From: Lacticaseibacillus casei DSM 20011 = JCM 1134 = ATCC 393
Lineage (GTDB): Bacteria > Bacillota > Bacilli > Lactobacillales > Lactobacillaceae
Reading direction: 5' to 3'
Assembly: GCF_000829055.1 (NCBI RefSeq)
Contig: NZ_AP012544.1
Location: 496,001-560,000, forward strand
Length of the DNA: 64,000 nucleotides
Notes under the pieces: model-generated
What the model was told of the DNA's origin: nothing
What the model saw: only the letters and a program-made list of their open reading frames with translations
The model's database searches: none
Part shown: positions 50,104 through 58,977 of the stretch, piece by piece
Position numbering within the stretch: position 1 is the stretch's first letter
Layout: the number at the start of each line of letters is the position of its first letter
Position numbers and translations under genes: made by a program

Positions 50104-50132
50104 TTGCAAACGTTCGTTCGGTTTGGTATGCT
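50104..50132 (+). promoter_or_regulatory. lexA promoter with SOS box
   Basis: CAAACGTTCGTTCG (50107-50120) matches the Gram-positive LexA box CGAAC-N4-GTTCG with one mismatch. It overlaps the -35 TTGCAA (50104-50109); -10 TATGCT lies at 50127-50132 with a 17-bp spacer. LexA autorepression is expected. Confidence 0.85.
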
Positions 50133-50165
50133 GAGTGTAACAAATGAGAACGGAGCGGTGAGCGG

Positions 50166-50792
50166 ATGCCAACACAAGCGAGTCAAAAACGTTGGAAACA
50201 GATTTTACAAACCATCTATGACGCGATCGAGGATCATGGGTATCCACCCACAGTTCGCGAGATCGGCAAGTCAGTTGGCCTTAGTTCTTCCAGTACCGTT
50301 GCAGCATACTTAGAAAAACTGCTGGCGGCCGGATTGATCGCTAAAGACCCGTCTAAGCCGCGAACAATCGAAGTGACTGCAGCAGGGCGCGATTTTATCG
50401 GCGTGCAGGCGGAAGGTATTCCGATTGTCGGTACCGTTGCGGCCGGGGTACCGATTACTGCCATTGAGAATATCGATGACTATTTTCCGGTGCCGGATGA
50501 CCTACCATACTCGGCTGATGAGCTGTTCATGCTTCGGGTTCAAGGCAGTTCCATGATCAAGATCGGCATCCTTGATGGCGATCAGATTATTGTGAAGAAG
50601 CAAAACGACGCCGAAAATGGGCAGATTGTCGTGGCAATGACTGAAGAAGATGAAGCCACCGTCAAGCGCTTTTACAAAGAAAAGAACGGTATTCGCCTTC
50701 ATCCGGAAAATGATGATATGGAAGACATGTTTTTCCCGGATGTGACGATTCTCGGCATTGTTGTGAGTTTGTATCGTCCTGCGCTTGTATAA
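50166..50792 (+). CDS. lexA: SOS repressor LexA
   Basis: 208 aa. N-terminal winged HTH with GYPPTVREIGKSVGLSSSST. Autocleavage site Ala-Gly in VGTVAAGVPI. Catalytic Ser in VQGSSMIKIGILDGD and catalytic Lys in EATVKRFYKEKNG. ATG 50166 chosen from the GGAGCGG site and the usual family length. An SOS box overlaps its promoter. It is divergent or independent from its neighbours and ends in a strong terminator. Confidence 0.97.
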   Translation: MPTQASQKRWKQILQTIYDAIEDHGYPPTVREIGKSVGLSSSSTVAAYLEKLLAAGLIAKDPSKPRTIEVTAAGRDFIGVQAEGIPIVGTVAAGVPITAIENIDDYFPVPDDLPYSADELFMLRVQGSSMIKIGILDGDQIIVKKQNDAENGQIVVAMTEEDEATVKRFYKEKNGIRLHPENDDMEDMFFPDVTILGIVVSLYRPALV

Positions 50793-50813
50793 GTGCTACT
50801 AATAAAGCCAGCT

Positions 50814-50868
50814 AAAAAAGCATTTGCCGCGTACATTCAATCGAGTGTGCGTGGCAAATGCTTTTTTT
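50814..50868. terminator. Bidirectional terminator after lexA
   Basis: AAAAAAGCATTTGCC (50814-50828) and GGCAAATGCTTTTTTT (50852-50867). Confidence 0.92.
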
Positions 50869-50891
50869 TGTTGAGCTGACAGTTGCTGCCA

Positions 50892-51377
50892 TCAAGGATG
50901 GTTAAGCTGATCAAGATCATCTTTTGGTACCTTTTTGTAAAATGGACCATCCGGAAGCTGCTTCAATAATCCTTTTTTGGTAAGTTGGAATTGAACCGTG
51001 TTGCTGGTGGCCTGTGGTTGGGCTTTGCCGGTGAAGGTGAAGATTCGCCCTTTTAAAGTCAGTTGGGCCGCAAAAATACCCTGATCCTTACTTTCAAAAT
51101 CGCCGTCTTGGTTCGACAGCGTTTCGAGGTAATAGCCACTGGTTGACGACAACACGCGAATCGCTTTCTTTTGATCATCCTGCTGGACAAATGCGTGACC
51201 GACCAAGGTGGACAAGGTTGCTTTAGGCACGGCCTTTTTTGCCTTTTTCCGGGATTTTACCGGCTTTGATGCCTGTTCACTGGTGGCTGATCGCGTTGAT
51301 GATGATTTGGCAGTCGGCGTGCCTTGAGAACAACCACTCAGGATAAGTAATAACATGAGCCAAACTAATTTTTTCAA
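50892..51377 (-). CDS. Predicted lipoprotein, unknown function
   Basis: 161 aa. Signal peptide with lipobox LSGC (KLVWLMLLLILSGCSQG), then a Ser/Thr- and Lys-rich linker (about 20-55) and a globular domain (about 60-155) with no named motif. ATG 51377. It lies in front of the AEC permease gene on the same strand but the two are not clearly linked functionally. Confidence 0.8.
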   Translation of the reverse strand: MKKLVWLMLLLILSGCSQGTPTAKSSSTRSATSEQASKPVKSRKKAKKAVPKATLSTLVGHAFVQQDDQKKAIRVLSSTSGYYLETLSNQDGDFESKDQGIFAAQLTLKGRIFTFTGKAQPQATSNTVQFQLTKKGLLKQLPDGPFYKKVPKDDLDQLNHP

Positions 51378-51387
51378 TGGCGATCTC

Positions 51388-52335
51388 CTAGTGAATGAAT
51401 TGAATGCAGGTCATGACGATGGGAATGACGATCATGGAGAGAAGCGTGGTTTCCGTGACCATGATCGCAGCATAGTCAGCGTCGGCGTCATAAAGTTTGG
51501 CAACAACCGGCGCATTGGTCATGACCGGCATGCAGGATTGCAGGATGAAGATTTGCTTCATCAGCGTCGGAACCGGGGCAAAGGCGACCAGTGCTGTCAT
51601 CAACAGTGGGGCGAAAAGAAAGCGGCCGCTGAAGATGCCGAGTGCTTCCTTGCTGAGGCGCAGTTGGCTCCACCCAGCTTCGTGTAAGGCAATGCCGATA
51701 AAGAACATGGAGCCTGGAACCGTCAAATCGCCGATATAAGTCAGATCAGACATCAAAAAAGCCGGCAACTTGATATTCAGTAAAACCAACACAATTCCCA
51801 GCATGAAACCCAGTAAAGGCGGGGAGAAAACCTTCCCCAAAGCCTTTTTAAGGTTAAAGCGGGCTGGTTTGGGGCCATCGCCTTGAATAAGGTAGACGCC
51901 GATGGTCCAAAAAATCGTCGTGTTGGCCATGTAATAGACCAAGACATAAGGTAAACTGCGAGGACCGAACAAGGCCAAGTTAACTGGCAGGCCGATAAAG
52001 ACCGTGTTGGAGTTGAAAAACATGGACTTAAAGGTGCCTTTTCGCGACTTTGGAACCTTTAACAGGTAACACACCAAAAAGGACAACGCGAAAAGCATCA
52101 TCATGGACAAGACCGGAAACAACAAGTTTGGGAGTAACCGCAGCAGCATGTCAGCCGTGAATTTCGATGCGATGGTCACGATCATATACGCTGGCAGGGC
52201 GACCTGGGTGACAACTTTGGCAATTACCTTGCTCGAATGGTTATTAAACCAGCCACGTACGGTCAAAAAATAGCCGAGAATGATCAAAATGAGAATTTCC
52301 AAAACGCCAAAGACGCTTGAGATAAATGCGGTCAA
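51388..52335 (-). CDS. AEC-family transporter (auxin efflux carrier / malate permease-like)
   Basis: 315 aa, ten helices in the typical 5+5 arrangement. Conserved NSNTVFIGLPVNLALFG and the C-terminal QSCMPVMTNAPVVAKLYD match the Mem_trans (PF03547) family. A second, broken member of the same family lies at 58978-59963 next to the malolactic enzyme. Substrate likely a small organic acid, unproven. ATG 52335. Confidence 0.9.
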   Translation of the reverse strand: MTAFISSVFGVLEILILIILGYFLTVRGWFNNHSSKVIAKVVTQVALPAYMIVTIASKFTADMLLRLLPNLLFPVLSMMMLFALSFLVCYLLKVPKSRKGTFKSMFFNSNTVFIGLPVNLALFGPRSLPYVLVYYMANTTIFWTIGVYLIQGDGPKPARFNLKKALGKVFSPPLLGFMLGIVLVLLNIKLPAFLMSDLTYIGDLTVPGSMFFIGIALHEAGWSQLRLSKEALGIFSGRFLFAPLLMTALVAFAPVPTLMKQIFILQSCMPVMTNAPVVAKLYDADADYAAIMVTETTLLSMIVIPIVMTCIQFIH

Positions 52336-52356
52336 ATACTAACACTTCCTTATAAA

Positions 52357-52974
52357 TTATTTTGGCCGCCGTAACGTAAAAGTTTGACCAAGTTCGGCAT
52401 AAGTAGGACCGGCGAGACGGGCTACCGGTGCTAAAGCGGCAGGATTAACGTGTAAGCTTGGCAAATCAAGCACCGTATCGGCAAAGTGGAACTGTCGAAT
52501 TTCCAGAATAAATAGATCGGTGATGATCACCCCGGCACGATCACGAATCGGTACATATTGGTAAAGTTGCGTTTCAAAGCGAATACGCGCGGCTTGCAGC
52601 CCGGGTACCTGAATCTCGGTACTGGCCACTAATGGCAGATCAATTAAGTTCAATTCACTTTGATCAGGGGTTAATCGGGCCGCAGTTTGATTCATCGCTT
52701 TGGTGAGATCAATGCTGACCATGTGGACAACTGCCTCATGACGGGCCAAAAGATTCGCCGCCGTGTCTTTTGGCTGCTGGCCGTCCCGCAAGATCGACAC
52801 AGATAGTAATGGCAGCTGATTAGAAATGCCGGTTGTGAATGAAAATGGTGCAAGATTGATAACGCCGGCCGTGCTTTGTGTCGTGATCCACGCGATGGGG
52901 CGGGGAATGATGCTGCCAGACAGCAGTTTGTATTGCTCGCGAGGTGATAGCTTATTGGCAGATAAGTTGATCAT
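52357..52974 (-). CDS. Flavin reductase-like (FMN-binding split-barrel) protein
   Basis: 205 aa. It begins MINLSANKLSPREQYKLLSG, then IIPRPIAWITTQSTAGVINL and PFSFTTGISNQLPLLSVSIL, the FMN-binding core of the flavin-reductase-like/DIM6 family (PF01613). The ATG at 52974 is preferred because GGAGG lies close upstream; the longer frame from 53034 is unsupported. It probably reduces flavin or a related substrate. Same strand as and 21 bp upstream of the AEC permease, so possibly co-transcribed. Confidence 0.85.
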   Translation of the reverse strand: MINLSANKLSPREQYKLLSGSIIPRPIAWITTQSTAGVINLAPFSFTTGISNQLPLLSVSILRDGQQPKDTAANLLARHEAVVHMVSIDLTKAMNQTAARLTPDQSELNLIDLPLVASTEIQVPGLQAARIRFETQLYQYVPIRDRAGVIITDLFILEIRQFHFADTVLDLPSLHVNPAALAPVARLAGPTYAELGQTFTLRRPK

Positions 52975-53122
52975 AATAGCCTCCGATGGCTGGTGAATAA
53001 GAATCATGAAAATGGTGGGAGACCTAAAAGGCACGCCATGACTGCAAGTTTAGCGCAGGCGCGGGGTGGCGTCAAAAGCAGTGCGTTTTGCCTTGTTAGA
53101 TGACCATGACGTGTTGACGAAA

Positions 53123-53163
53123 AAAGCAGTGTTAGAGATGAATGTGATCTCAAACACTGCTCG
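53123..53163 (-). terminator. Terminator of the surface-protein gene
   Basis: AGCAGTGTTAGAGAT... folds onto ...CTCAAACACTGCT; the A run at 53119-53124 becomes a T run on the minus strand. Confidence 0.82.
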
Positions 53164-53193
53164 ATCGAAACGTTTAGCCAGTTAATTTGTCTT

Positions 53194-54135
53194 TCATTGC
53201 GATTGACTGCTGGAAGAAGAGCTGACCTGTTGAGCCGGGGAAGGTGCTTGGCTACTGGGTTCGCTGTTCGGTGTTGTCTGGCCGTTATTGCCAGCACCAT
53301 TATTATTTGATGTGCCATTATTACCAATACTACCACCGGTCTGACTGGTGCTATTGCCTTGGCTGTGCTCACTTTCTACACTCGGTGCAGTAGAAGGTGT
53401 TGGCGTTACGGGAACTCTTGAAGATGGTTCGCTGTATTGCGATGGTTGATAAGTTGACGTTTCACTCGTCGCTGAGCTTGATTCAGAGCTTGAAGCGGTC
53501 TGCTTCGTCTTGAAATCATCAAGGCTAAGAAGCTTCTTCTTTGACCGTTGCAACGGCAGGCTGGTTGTTAGGTAACGATAATTGTGCGGTGTTTTGCCTT
53601 TTAAGGTGATACTGTTGTTGAGCTCCTTTTTCAAGGCCTTCGTGTAATTATGCACAGTGCCGGTTGCCCCTTCTGCGGCATATTCGACCGTTGTTGTCGG
53701 CTGATTGTGCTTGTAAGTTTTCGCACTGGCATACGTATAAACATTGGCGTGCTCCGAGCTGAGCGTTAACTTGCCTTTTTTCTGTTTGACATCGCCAGTA
53801 TCGTTAATAATTTGCGGTTGGCTTCCCGCGTCAAGAATGATTAAGCGCGTATAGGTTTTTGACGAGGTTAACTTCACATAAACCGTCAGATCATGGTGAT
53901 CGCCATTCGTATCCGTGACATCTCCGGAAGCGGTGTAAGTGCCACTTTTAAATGAGCGGGTGACCGTTGATGAAATGGAAATGCTGGTGGCGGAAGACGA
54001 AGCTGTCGGTCCTTGAACCTTGGCGCCGCGCAACACCAGCCAAACGAAAACGCCGATGAAAATAACGACCGCACCAATGCCGGTTAATGTGAGGTAAAGC
54101 CTCCTTCGATTCTTTCGAATACGTTCACGTCGCAT
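53194..54135 (-). CDS. Membrane-anchored, Ser/Asn-rich surface protein
   Basis: 313 aa. A short basic N-terminus, then a membrane anchor (LYLTLTGIGAVVIFIGVFVWLVL cut here to its core) exposing the rest outside. A globular region (about 45-215) with a SGDVTDTNGDHHDLTVYVKL-type beta pattern follows. The C-terminal 95 residues are low-complexity Ser, Thr, Asn, Gly and Gln. ATG 54135 with AGGAGG upstream. The gene for the longer frame (54201) is unsupported. It may be a cell-surface adhesin-like or cell-wall stress protein; no family named with certainty. Confidence 0.78.
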   Translation of the reverse strand: MRRERIRKNRRRLYLTLTGIGAVVIFIGVFVWLVLRGAKVQGPTASSSATSISISSTVTRSFKSGTYTASGDVTDTNGDHHDLTVYVKLTSSKTYTRLIILDAGSQPQIINDTGDVKQKKGKLTLSSEHANVYTYASAKTYKHNQPTTTVEYAAEGATGTVHNYTKALKKELNNSITLKGKTPHNYRYLTTSLPLQRSKKKLLSLDDFKTKQTASSSESSSATSETSTYQPSQYSEPSSRVPVTPTPSTAPSVESEHSQGNSTSQTGGSIGNNGTSNNNGAGNNGQTTPNSEPSSQAPSPAQQVSSSSSSQSQ

Positions 54136-54208
54136 GAAATGCCTCCTGAAATATGGTGAAAGCCTTTCCCCAATATTAGGGTAAGCAGGTTTGAAACACA
54201 AGCAGAAT

Positions 54209-54245
54209 TAAAAAGGCTGCCGGCAAGCAACTTGCCTGGCGCCTT
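54209..54245 (-). terminator. Terminator after the 5-FTHF cyclo-ligase gene
   Basis: AAAAAGGCTGCCGGCAAG pairs with CTTGCCTGGCGCCTTTT with small bulges. Confidence 0.75.
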
Positions 54246-54326
54246 TTGACTGGTTAAAACGAAACTGCCAGCCACTTGATATCAAGTGCAGCCAAATGCC
54301 GCTCAGTCAATCGATTAATACAATTG

Positions 54327-54887
54327 TTACCTAATCATGTCCCCGTTAGCCAGTATTAAGGTTTCAATCGGGACATCAAACGGATCAACTGGCCAATCAG
54401 GCTGCGGAAAGGCCATGACTGGCGGAACCAGTGTTAAGGTGTGGCCGGAATATTCGGCTAAAAAGCGATCAAAGTAGCCGCCGCCAAAACCGATACGATA
54501 TCTGTCTGCCAATGAGAAGCCGATTCCGGGCACAATTAAAAGATCCGGAGCCGGCTCAACCAAGTCGGCTTGGTAGGCAGGTTCGGGAATACCAAAAGCA
54601 CTTTTGACGAGGTGCTCATGGCCGGGATCTGGCAGAAAGACCATCTGGCGTTTTGGCATGACGCGCGGTAAGAAAACGGCTTTAGCAGCTGCATGTGCTG
54701 CAGCAATAATTGGAGCTGTGGCGACTTCAAAAGGGTCGCTGACCGTGATGCCGATGCTTTTAGCCTGTTGCCAGACGATTGTCTTGATTAAAGTCGCCAT
54801 TAGTGTTTCGCTAGCTGCCTGAGTTTCATCGGCAGCTTCCTGAAGGCGTTTAAGCTGGCGGGTGCGGAATTCGGCTTTTGTGGCCAT
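54327..54887 (-). CDS. 5-formyltetrahydrofolate cyclo-ligase
   Basis: 186 aa. Converts 5-formyl-THF to 5,10-methenyl-THF using ATP. Family motifs: KAEFRTRQLKRLQ at the N-terminus, AVFLPRVMPKRQMVFLPD, and the C-terminal PGIGFS...YRIGFGGGYFDRFL (ATP-binding loop). ATG 54887. Downstream neighbour of the DUF488 gene on the same strand (6-bp gap), so co-transcribed. Confidence 0.92.
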   Translation of the reverse strand: MATKAEFRTRQLKRLQEAADETQAASETLMATLIKTIVWQQAKSIGITVSDPFEVATAPIIAAAHAAAKAVFLPRVMPKRQMVFLPDPGHEHLVKSAFGIPEPAYQADLVEPAPDLLIVPGIGFSLADRYRIGFGGGYFDRFLAEYSGHTLTLVPPVMAFPQPDWPVDPFDVPIETLILANGDMIR

Positions 54888-54893
54888 GGGAAC

Positions 54894-55250
54894 TCACTTA
54901 TCTTTAAGAAATTCGCTTAAAACAACGGCTTGGTTATGGGTCTCGTCTTTGGCACCGTATAACATGATAATCGGATCCTGTTCATGCGCTTTTAGCGTCT
55001 TGATGAAATCCGGCAAATCAGGATTAGCAGCAAGTTCCACTAAGTAACGCTTTTTGAATTCAGGGTATTTTTCCGGATCGTGGCCAAACCACTTCCGCAG
55101 TTCTGCTGTCGGTGCAATGGTTTTGGCCCACAAATCTAAGGCAGCATTGACTTTACTGATGCCCCGCGGCCAAACTCGATCAACGAGTACTCGGAAGCCA
55201 CTTGCTTGCGGTTTTTGATAGATGCGTTCGAGTGTTACTTTCAAAATCAT
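54894..55250 (-). CDS. DUF488 family protein
   Basis: 118 aa. Core VLVDRVWPRGISK and LWAKTIAPTAELRKWFGHD are the signature blocks of DUF488 (COG3189). The function is unknown. GTG 55253 and ATG 55250 are adjacent starts; ATG is chosen, though GAGG lies very close to it. First gene of an operon with 5-FTHF cyclo-ligase. Confidence 0.88.
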   Translation of the reverse strand: MILKVTLERIYQKPQASGFRVLVDRVWPRGISKVNAALDLWAKTIAPTAELRKWFGHDPEKYPEFKKRYLVELAANPDLPDFIKTLKAHEQDPIIMLYGAKDETHNQAVVLSEFLKDK

Positions 55251-55333
55251 CACCTCATAATTATCATACCAGTTTTGACAAGTCGTGAATGTTCAAATAG
55301 CGATACGGTATACTAGTCAAAAGAGGTGTCAAC

Positions 55334-56269
55334 ATGATTACGTGCTATCAAATTCAAAAGCAGCGCAATGTGCAGGTGGCGACGGATGATCAGGCTAATT
55401 GGATTCGGGTCCAGTCGCCATTGCCCCAGGAGTTGCAGACGCTGGCTACCAAGTATGGTCTGCCCAAAACATATGTGGACGCGGCACTTGACCAACATGA
55501 AAATGCCCGGGTTGAGGGACTGAATCCCGCCGATGACGTTCCAGGGTTAATCGTGTTACGCTATCCGATCGAGATGACGAATGAGATGGGGTTCCGCCAA
55601 TTTAATACGGTGCCGTTAACCATGATCTTGTTGGCCGATCGCGTCATTACGGTCATGGACCATCCCTTGCAGGCGTTTGACGACTTGGCGGAGCAGAAGC
55701 TTTCACCCAAGCCGGAAGAGTTTGCGTTAGAATTGCTGTGGCGGGTTTTACACTAATTTGTGATCGATATGGACAAGTTGAATGATGAAACGAAACAGAT
55801 TGAAGGCAGTTTAGGCAAAGCCGCTAAAAACACGCAGCTTTATCAACTCATGGCGATGCAGAAAAGCCTGGTGTTCTTTGATGCCGCACTTGATCATTCC
55901 GGAAACTTGTTGAAAAGCTTACGGGCAGGCGAACGCTTTTTCAACACCAATGGTTACCTTCGCCGGCTACATGATGTCGAAGTCGAGGTCGTCGAGGCGC
56001 AGACGATGGTCCGGATTACCAACAAGTTACTGGATCAGTATTCAACCACTGTTAGTGCGATCGTTTCAAATAACTTAAACCTCATCATGAAGGTTTTGAC
56101 CAGCCTGACCATTATTTTAACGATTCCTACGATTGTCGGCGGCATTTACGGCATGAATGTCCGCCTGCCATTTGCCAATGCCTATTGGGCGTTCTGGTGG
56201 TTAATTGGCGGTACGGCGGTCTTGTGCGGAATCGCTGCTTGGTGGTTATGGCGGAAGGATTATTTTTAA
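55334..56269 (+). pseudogene. CorA-type magnesium/cobalt transporter interrupted by an in-frame TAA
   Basis: The 5' part (55334-55756, ends WRVLH) and the 3' part (FVIDMDKLNDETKQIEGSLG onward) are in the same frame, separated only by TAA at 55754-55756 (codon 141). The C-terminal part carries the CorA pore: LTIILTIPTIVGGIYGMNVR with the GMN selectivity motif and the second helix. A single sense codon would restore a 311-aa CorA. As it stands, the full transporter is not made, unless readthrough occurs; the isolated 3' frame has a GTG at 55760 but no ribosome binding site. Confidence 0.88.
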
Positions 56270-56348
56270 TTGAGCGAAGACTTTTCGGTAAGCAAAAACG
56301 GTCGAAGGAAGGCAACTTTCTTTTCGGCCGTTTTTACTTGTTTGAAGT

Positions 56349-57080
56349 CTAAACCACTTTTGGCGCGCTCAGAATCTGCGCAAAGCGGTTCATGGTGGGT
56401 GTCAAGACGCGATCCTGGCGATAGACAAACGAGATGGTGAAGGCCGGCTGCTTGGGATCGTCGATTTTTAGCGATGCGAGATAATCATCGGCGTGAATGG
56501 CGATTTTGGTTAAAAAGCCGATGCCTACGTTCTGGGTGACCAGGCGTTTTAGTAGCAAAACATCGCCAGTACGATAAATCACGTTTGGCGTGAAGGTATG
56601 CTGTTGTTGGAACCAGGCAAAGGCCCGTGTGTGGACGAAGCCTTCGTTTAAGGTGATGAACTGGCGATCAGCAAGTGTCGCGAAGGAGACATGCGATTGT
56701 TGCGCCAACGGATCATTTTCGGCGGTAATGATGACGAATGGCGCCGTATCGATTTGGATGACGTGCAACTCTGGATCGACTAACGGACCGCTGGCACCCA
56801 GTAAGGCAAAGTCGAGATTGCCGTCTTTAATTTGATCAAGAAGTGCGGCCGAGCCCGCTTCAAATGTTTCCAGTTGCGGCATCAGCCCGGCAGCAATCAA
56901 GTCGACCGCAATTTTTGGAAACAGATAACTGCCGATAATCGGTGGCAGACCGAATCGAATCTTGCTCTTTTGGTCCCACGCAATGTCCTGCTTGGCCAAA
57001 TCCAGCTGATGCAGAATAATCGCGGCGTGACTGGCAAGCTGTTCACCAGCTGGCGTCACACTGATTTCGTGGTGCCGGCG
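56349..57080 (-). pseudogene. mleR: LysR-type regulator (probable mleR) lacking the DNA-binding domain
   Basis: The frame encodes RRHHEISVTPAGEQLA, i.e. the end of the HTH linker, and the complete LysR effector-binding domain (IRFGLPPIIGSYLFPKIAVD ... KSFHTRAFAWFQQQ-like region ... LLLKRLVTQNVGIGFL). The first about 50 residues with the winged HTH are missing: homology stops at about 57080, where the end of the dispersed repeat (GCGAACGCGTTAATG) begins and a TAA appears in frame. Divergent from the malolactic gene, where MleR activators normally sit. The remnant cannot bind DNA, so mleS would be expressed without its activator, if at all. Confidence 0.85.
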
Positions 57081-57112
57081 AACGCGTTAATGTGGGCGTG
57101 AGCCTACGCACG
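57071..57112. repeat. Partial copy of the dispersed repeat at the LysR truncation
   Basis: GCGAACGCGTTAATGTGGGCGTGAGCC joins the two ends of the repeat, followed by ACGCACGTTAACG. It marks the break in the LysR gene. Confidence 0.55.
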
Positions 57113-57305
57113 TTAACGTAAAGAAAATAATAATCATGAAAGCATATAAAAATATTTTATCACTCCTGCCAAGTTTGACTATAAGATTGGGCGCGGCGTA
57201 ATGTCTGGTCTTGTAATTAAAAGTTGTGTTTTGCTTCACGGCATATTAGCGCGAGCCAGCTAAAAAGAGTTGCCCCATGTTTAACACAAAAGAGGAGTGT
57301 TGAAT
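57113..57305. other. Upstream region of mleS
   Basis: AT-rich sequence without ORFs. No promoter of high confidence. The LysR-bound site would be expected here but no clear T-N11-A pair can be singled out. Confidence 0.3.
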
Positions 57306-58973
57306 TTGAAATATACACCAGAACAAATCTTAAATAATCCCTTTTTAAATAAAGGGACAGCCTTTACCCAGGAAGAGCGGGACCAATATGGCTTAAATGG
57401 CCTGTTGCCGCCAGCCGTTCAGACATTGGATCAGCAAGTCAAACAGGCGTATGCACAATTGCAGACAAAGCCGACCGATTTGGCCAAGCGGCAGTTCCTG
57501 ATGACTTTGTTTAACGAAAACCATGTGCTGTTTTATAAGCTTTTTTCCGAGCACATTAACGAATTCATGCCGATTGTGTATGATCCGACGATTGCTGATA
57601 CGATTGAAAATTACAGTGCGCTGTTTGTAAATCCCCAAAACGCCACTTATCTTTCGATCGATGATCCGGATCGCATTGAAAGCGCGTTGAAGCATAGTGC
57701 TGATGGCCGTGATATTCGGCTGTTGGTGGTGAGTGACGCGGAAGGCATTCTCGGCATTGGTGACTGGGGTACCCAAGGTGTTGACATTTCTGTGGGTAAG
57801 CTGATGGTTTATACCGCTGCAGCCGGCATTGATCCGAGTCAGGTCCTGCCCGTTGTCTTGGACGTGGGTACCAATAATGAAGCGCTACTGAATGACGAGC
57901 TTTATCTGGGTAATCGTCATAAGCGCGTTTATGGCCAGAAATATCATCAGTTTGTGGATAAGTTTGTAGCAACTGCCGAGAAGTTATTCCCGAATTTGTA
58001 TCTGCACTTCGAAGACTTCGGTCGCAGCAATGCCGCTGATATTTTGAATCAATATAAAGATAAAATCACGACCTTCAATGACGATATTCAGGGCACGGGC
58101 ATCATTGTGTTAGCCGGACTTTTGGGTACCATGAATATTTCCAAGCAAAAACTAACCGATCAAGTTTATTTGAGCTTTGGGGCCGGAACAGCAGGCGCTG
58201 GCATTACGGCACGCGTGTATGAAGCGTTTATTGAAGAAGGATTGAGTCCTGAAGAGGCTAAGAAGCATTTTTACCTCGTCGATAAGCAAGGCTTGCTGTT
58301 TGACGATATGACCGATTTAACCCCGGAGCAAAAGCCGTTTGCCCGTTCGCGCAGTGAATTTGCCAATGCGGATGAGCTCACGAATCTCGAAGCGGTTGTC
58401 AAAGCAGTGCATCCAACAGTGATGGTCGGTACTTCGACGGTTCCCGGCACTTTCACCGAAAGCATTGTGAAGGAAATGGCTGCACATACGGAACGGCCAA
58501 TTATTTTCCCATTATCAAACCCAACCAAGCTGGCTGAGGCTAAAGCGGAAGATTTGATTAAGTGGACCGATGGACGGGGCTTGATTGCCACTGGCGTTCC
58601 AGCCGCAAATGTTTCGTATAAGGGTGTTAGCTATGCGATCGGCCAAGCTAATAACGCGTTGGTTTATCCGGGATTAGGTTTAGGTACGATTGCGTCCACG
58701 GCCAAGCTGCTCACCGATTCAATGATTTCTGCTGCAGCGCACAGCTTAGGCGGCATTGTGGATCCTGATCAGCTAGGCGCAGCGGTTTTGCCGCCGGTGT
58801 CGAAACTGGATCAATTTAGTCAGACGGTCGCGATTGCGGTTGCGGAAGACGCCATTAAAAATGGACTGAATCAAGAACCGATCAGCGATGCCAAACAGGC
58901 CGTTGCTGACATGACTTGGAAACCGGAATATCGGCCACTGCCGAATTCACTCGAACTAGACTTGGAGGAATAA
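57306..58973 (+). CDS. mleS: Malolactic enzyme (malic-enzyme family)
   Basis: 555 aa. Decarboxylates L-malate to L-lactate with NAD+ and Mn2+ in the cytoplasm. It has [20 protein letters not shown] at the start, the malic-enzyme blocks [20 protein letters not shown] and [14 protein letters not shown] (metal-binding Glu/Asp), the NAD site [20 protein letters not shown], and [20 protein letters not shown]. It is close to other lactic MleS proteins. The TTG at 57306 with GAGGAG 8 nt upstream is preferred over GTG 57297, which overlaps that site. Followed after 4 bp by the permease gene. Confidence 0.92.
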   Translation: MKYTPEQILNNPFLNKGTAFTQEERDQYGLNGLLPPAVQTLDQQVKQAYAQLQTKPTDLAKRQFLMTLFNENHVLFYKLFSEHINEFMPIVYDPTIADTIENYSALFVNPQNATYLSIDDPDRIESALKHSADGRDIRLLVVSDAEGILGIGDWGTQGVDISVGKLMVYTAAAGIDPSQVLPVVLDVGTNNEALLNDELYLGNRHKRVYGQKYHQFVDKFVATAEKLFPNLYLHFEDFGRSNAADILNQYKDKITTFNDDIQGTGIIVLAGLLGTMNISKQKLTDQVYLSFGAGTAGAGITARVYEAFIEEGLSPEEAKKHFYLVDKQGLLFDDMTDLTPEQKPFARSRSEFANADELTNLEAVVKAVHPTVMVGTSTVPGTFTESIVKEMAAHTERPIIFPLSNPTKLAEAKAEDLIKWTDGRGLIATGVPAANVSYKGVSYAIGQANNALVYPGLGLGTIASTAKLLTDSMISAAAHSLGGIVDPDQLGAAVLPPVSKLDQFSQTVAIAVAEDAIKNGLNQEPISDAKQAVADMTWKPEYRPLPNSLELDLEE

Positions 58974-58977
58974 AACT

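Noticed and set aside
53004..53372. Minus-strand frame overlapping the surface-protein gene
   Set aside because: It overlaps a low-complexity region in another frame and a terminator; it is a shadow frame.
17974..55756. Ochre (TAA) suppression or recoding as an explanation for in-frame TAA codons
   Set aside because: Many intact genes here end in TAA followed directly by terminators, and no suppressor tRNA (anticodon TTA) is seen in the window. Gene decay or sequence error is simpler.
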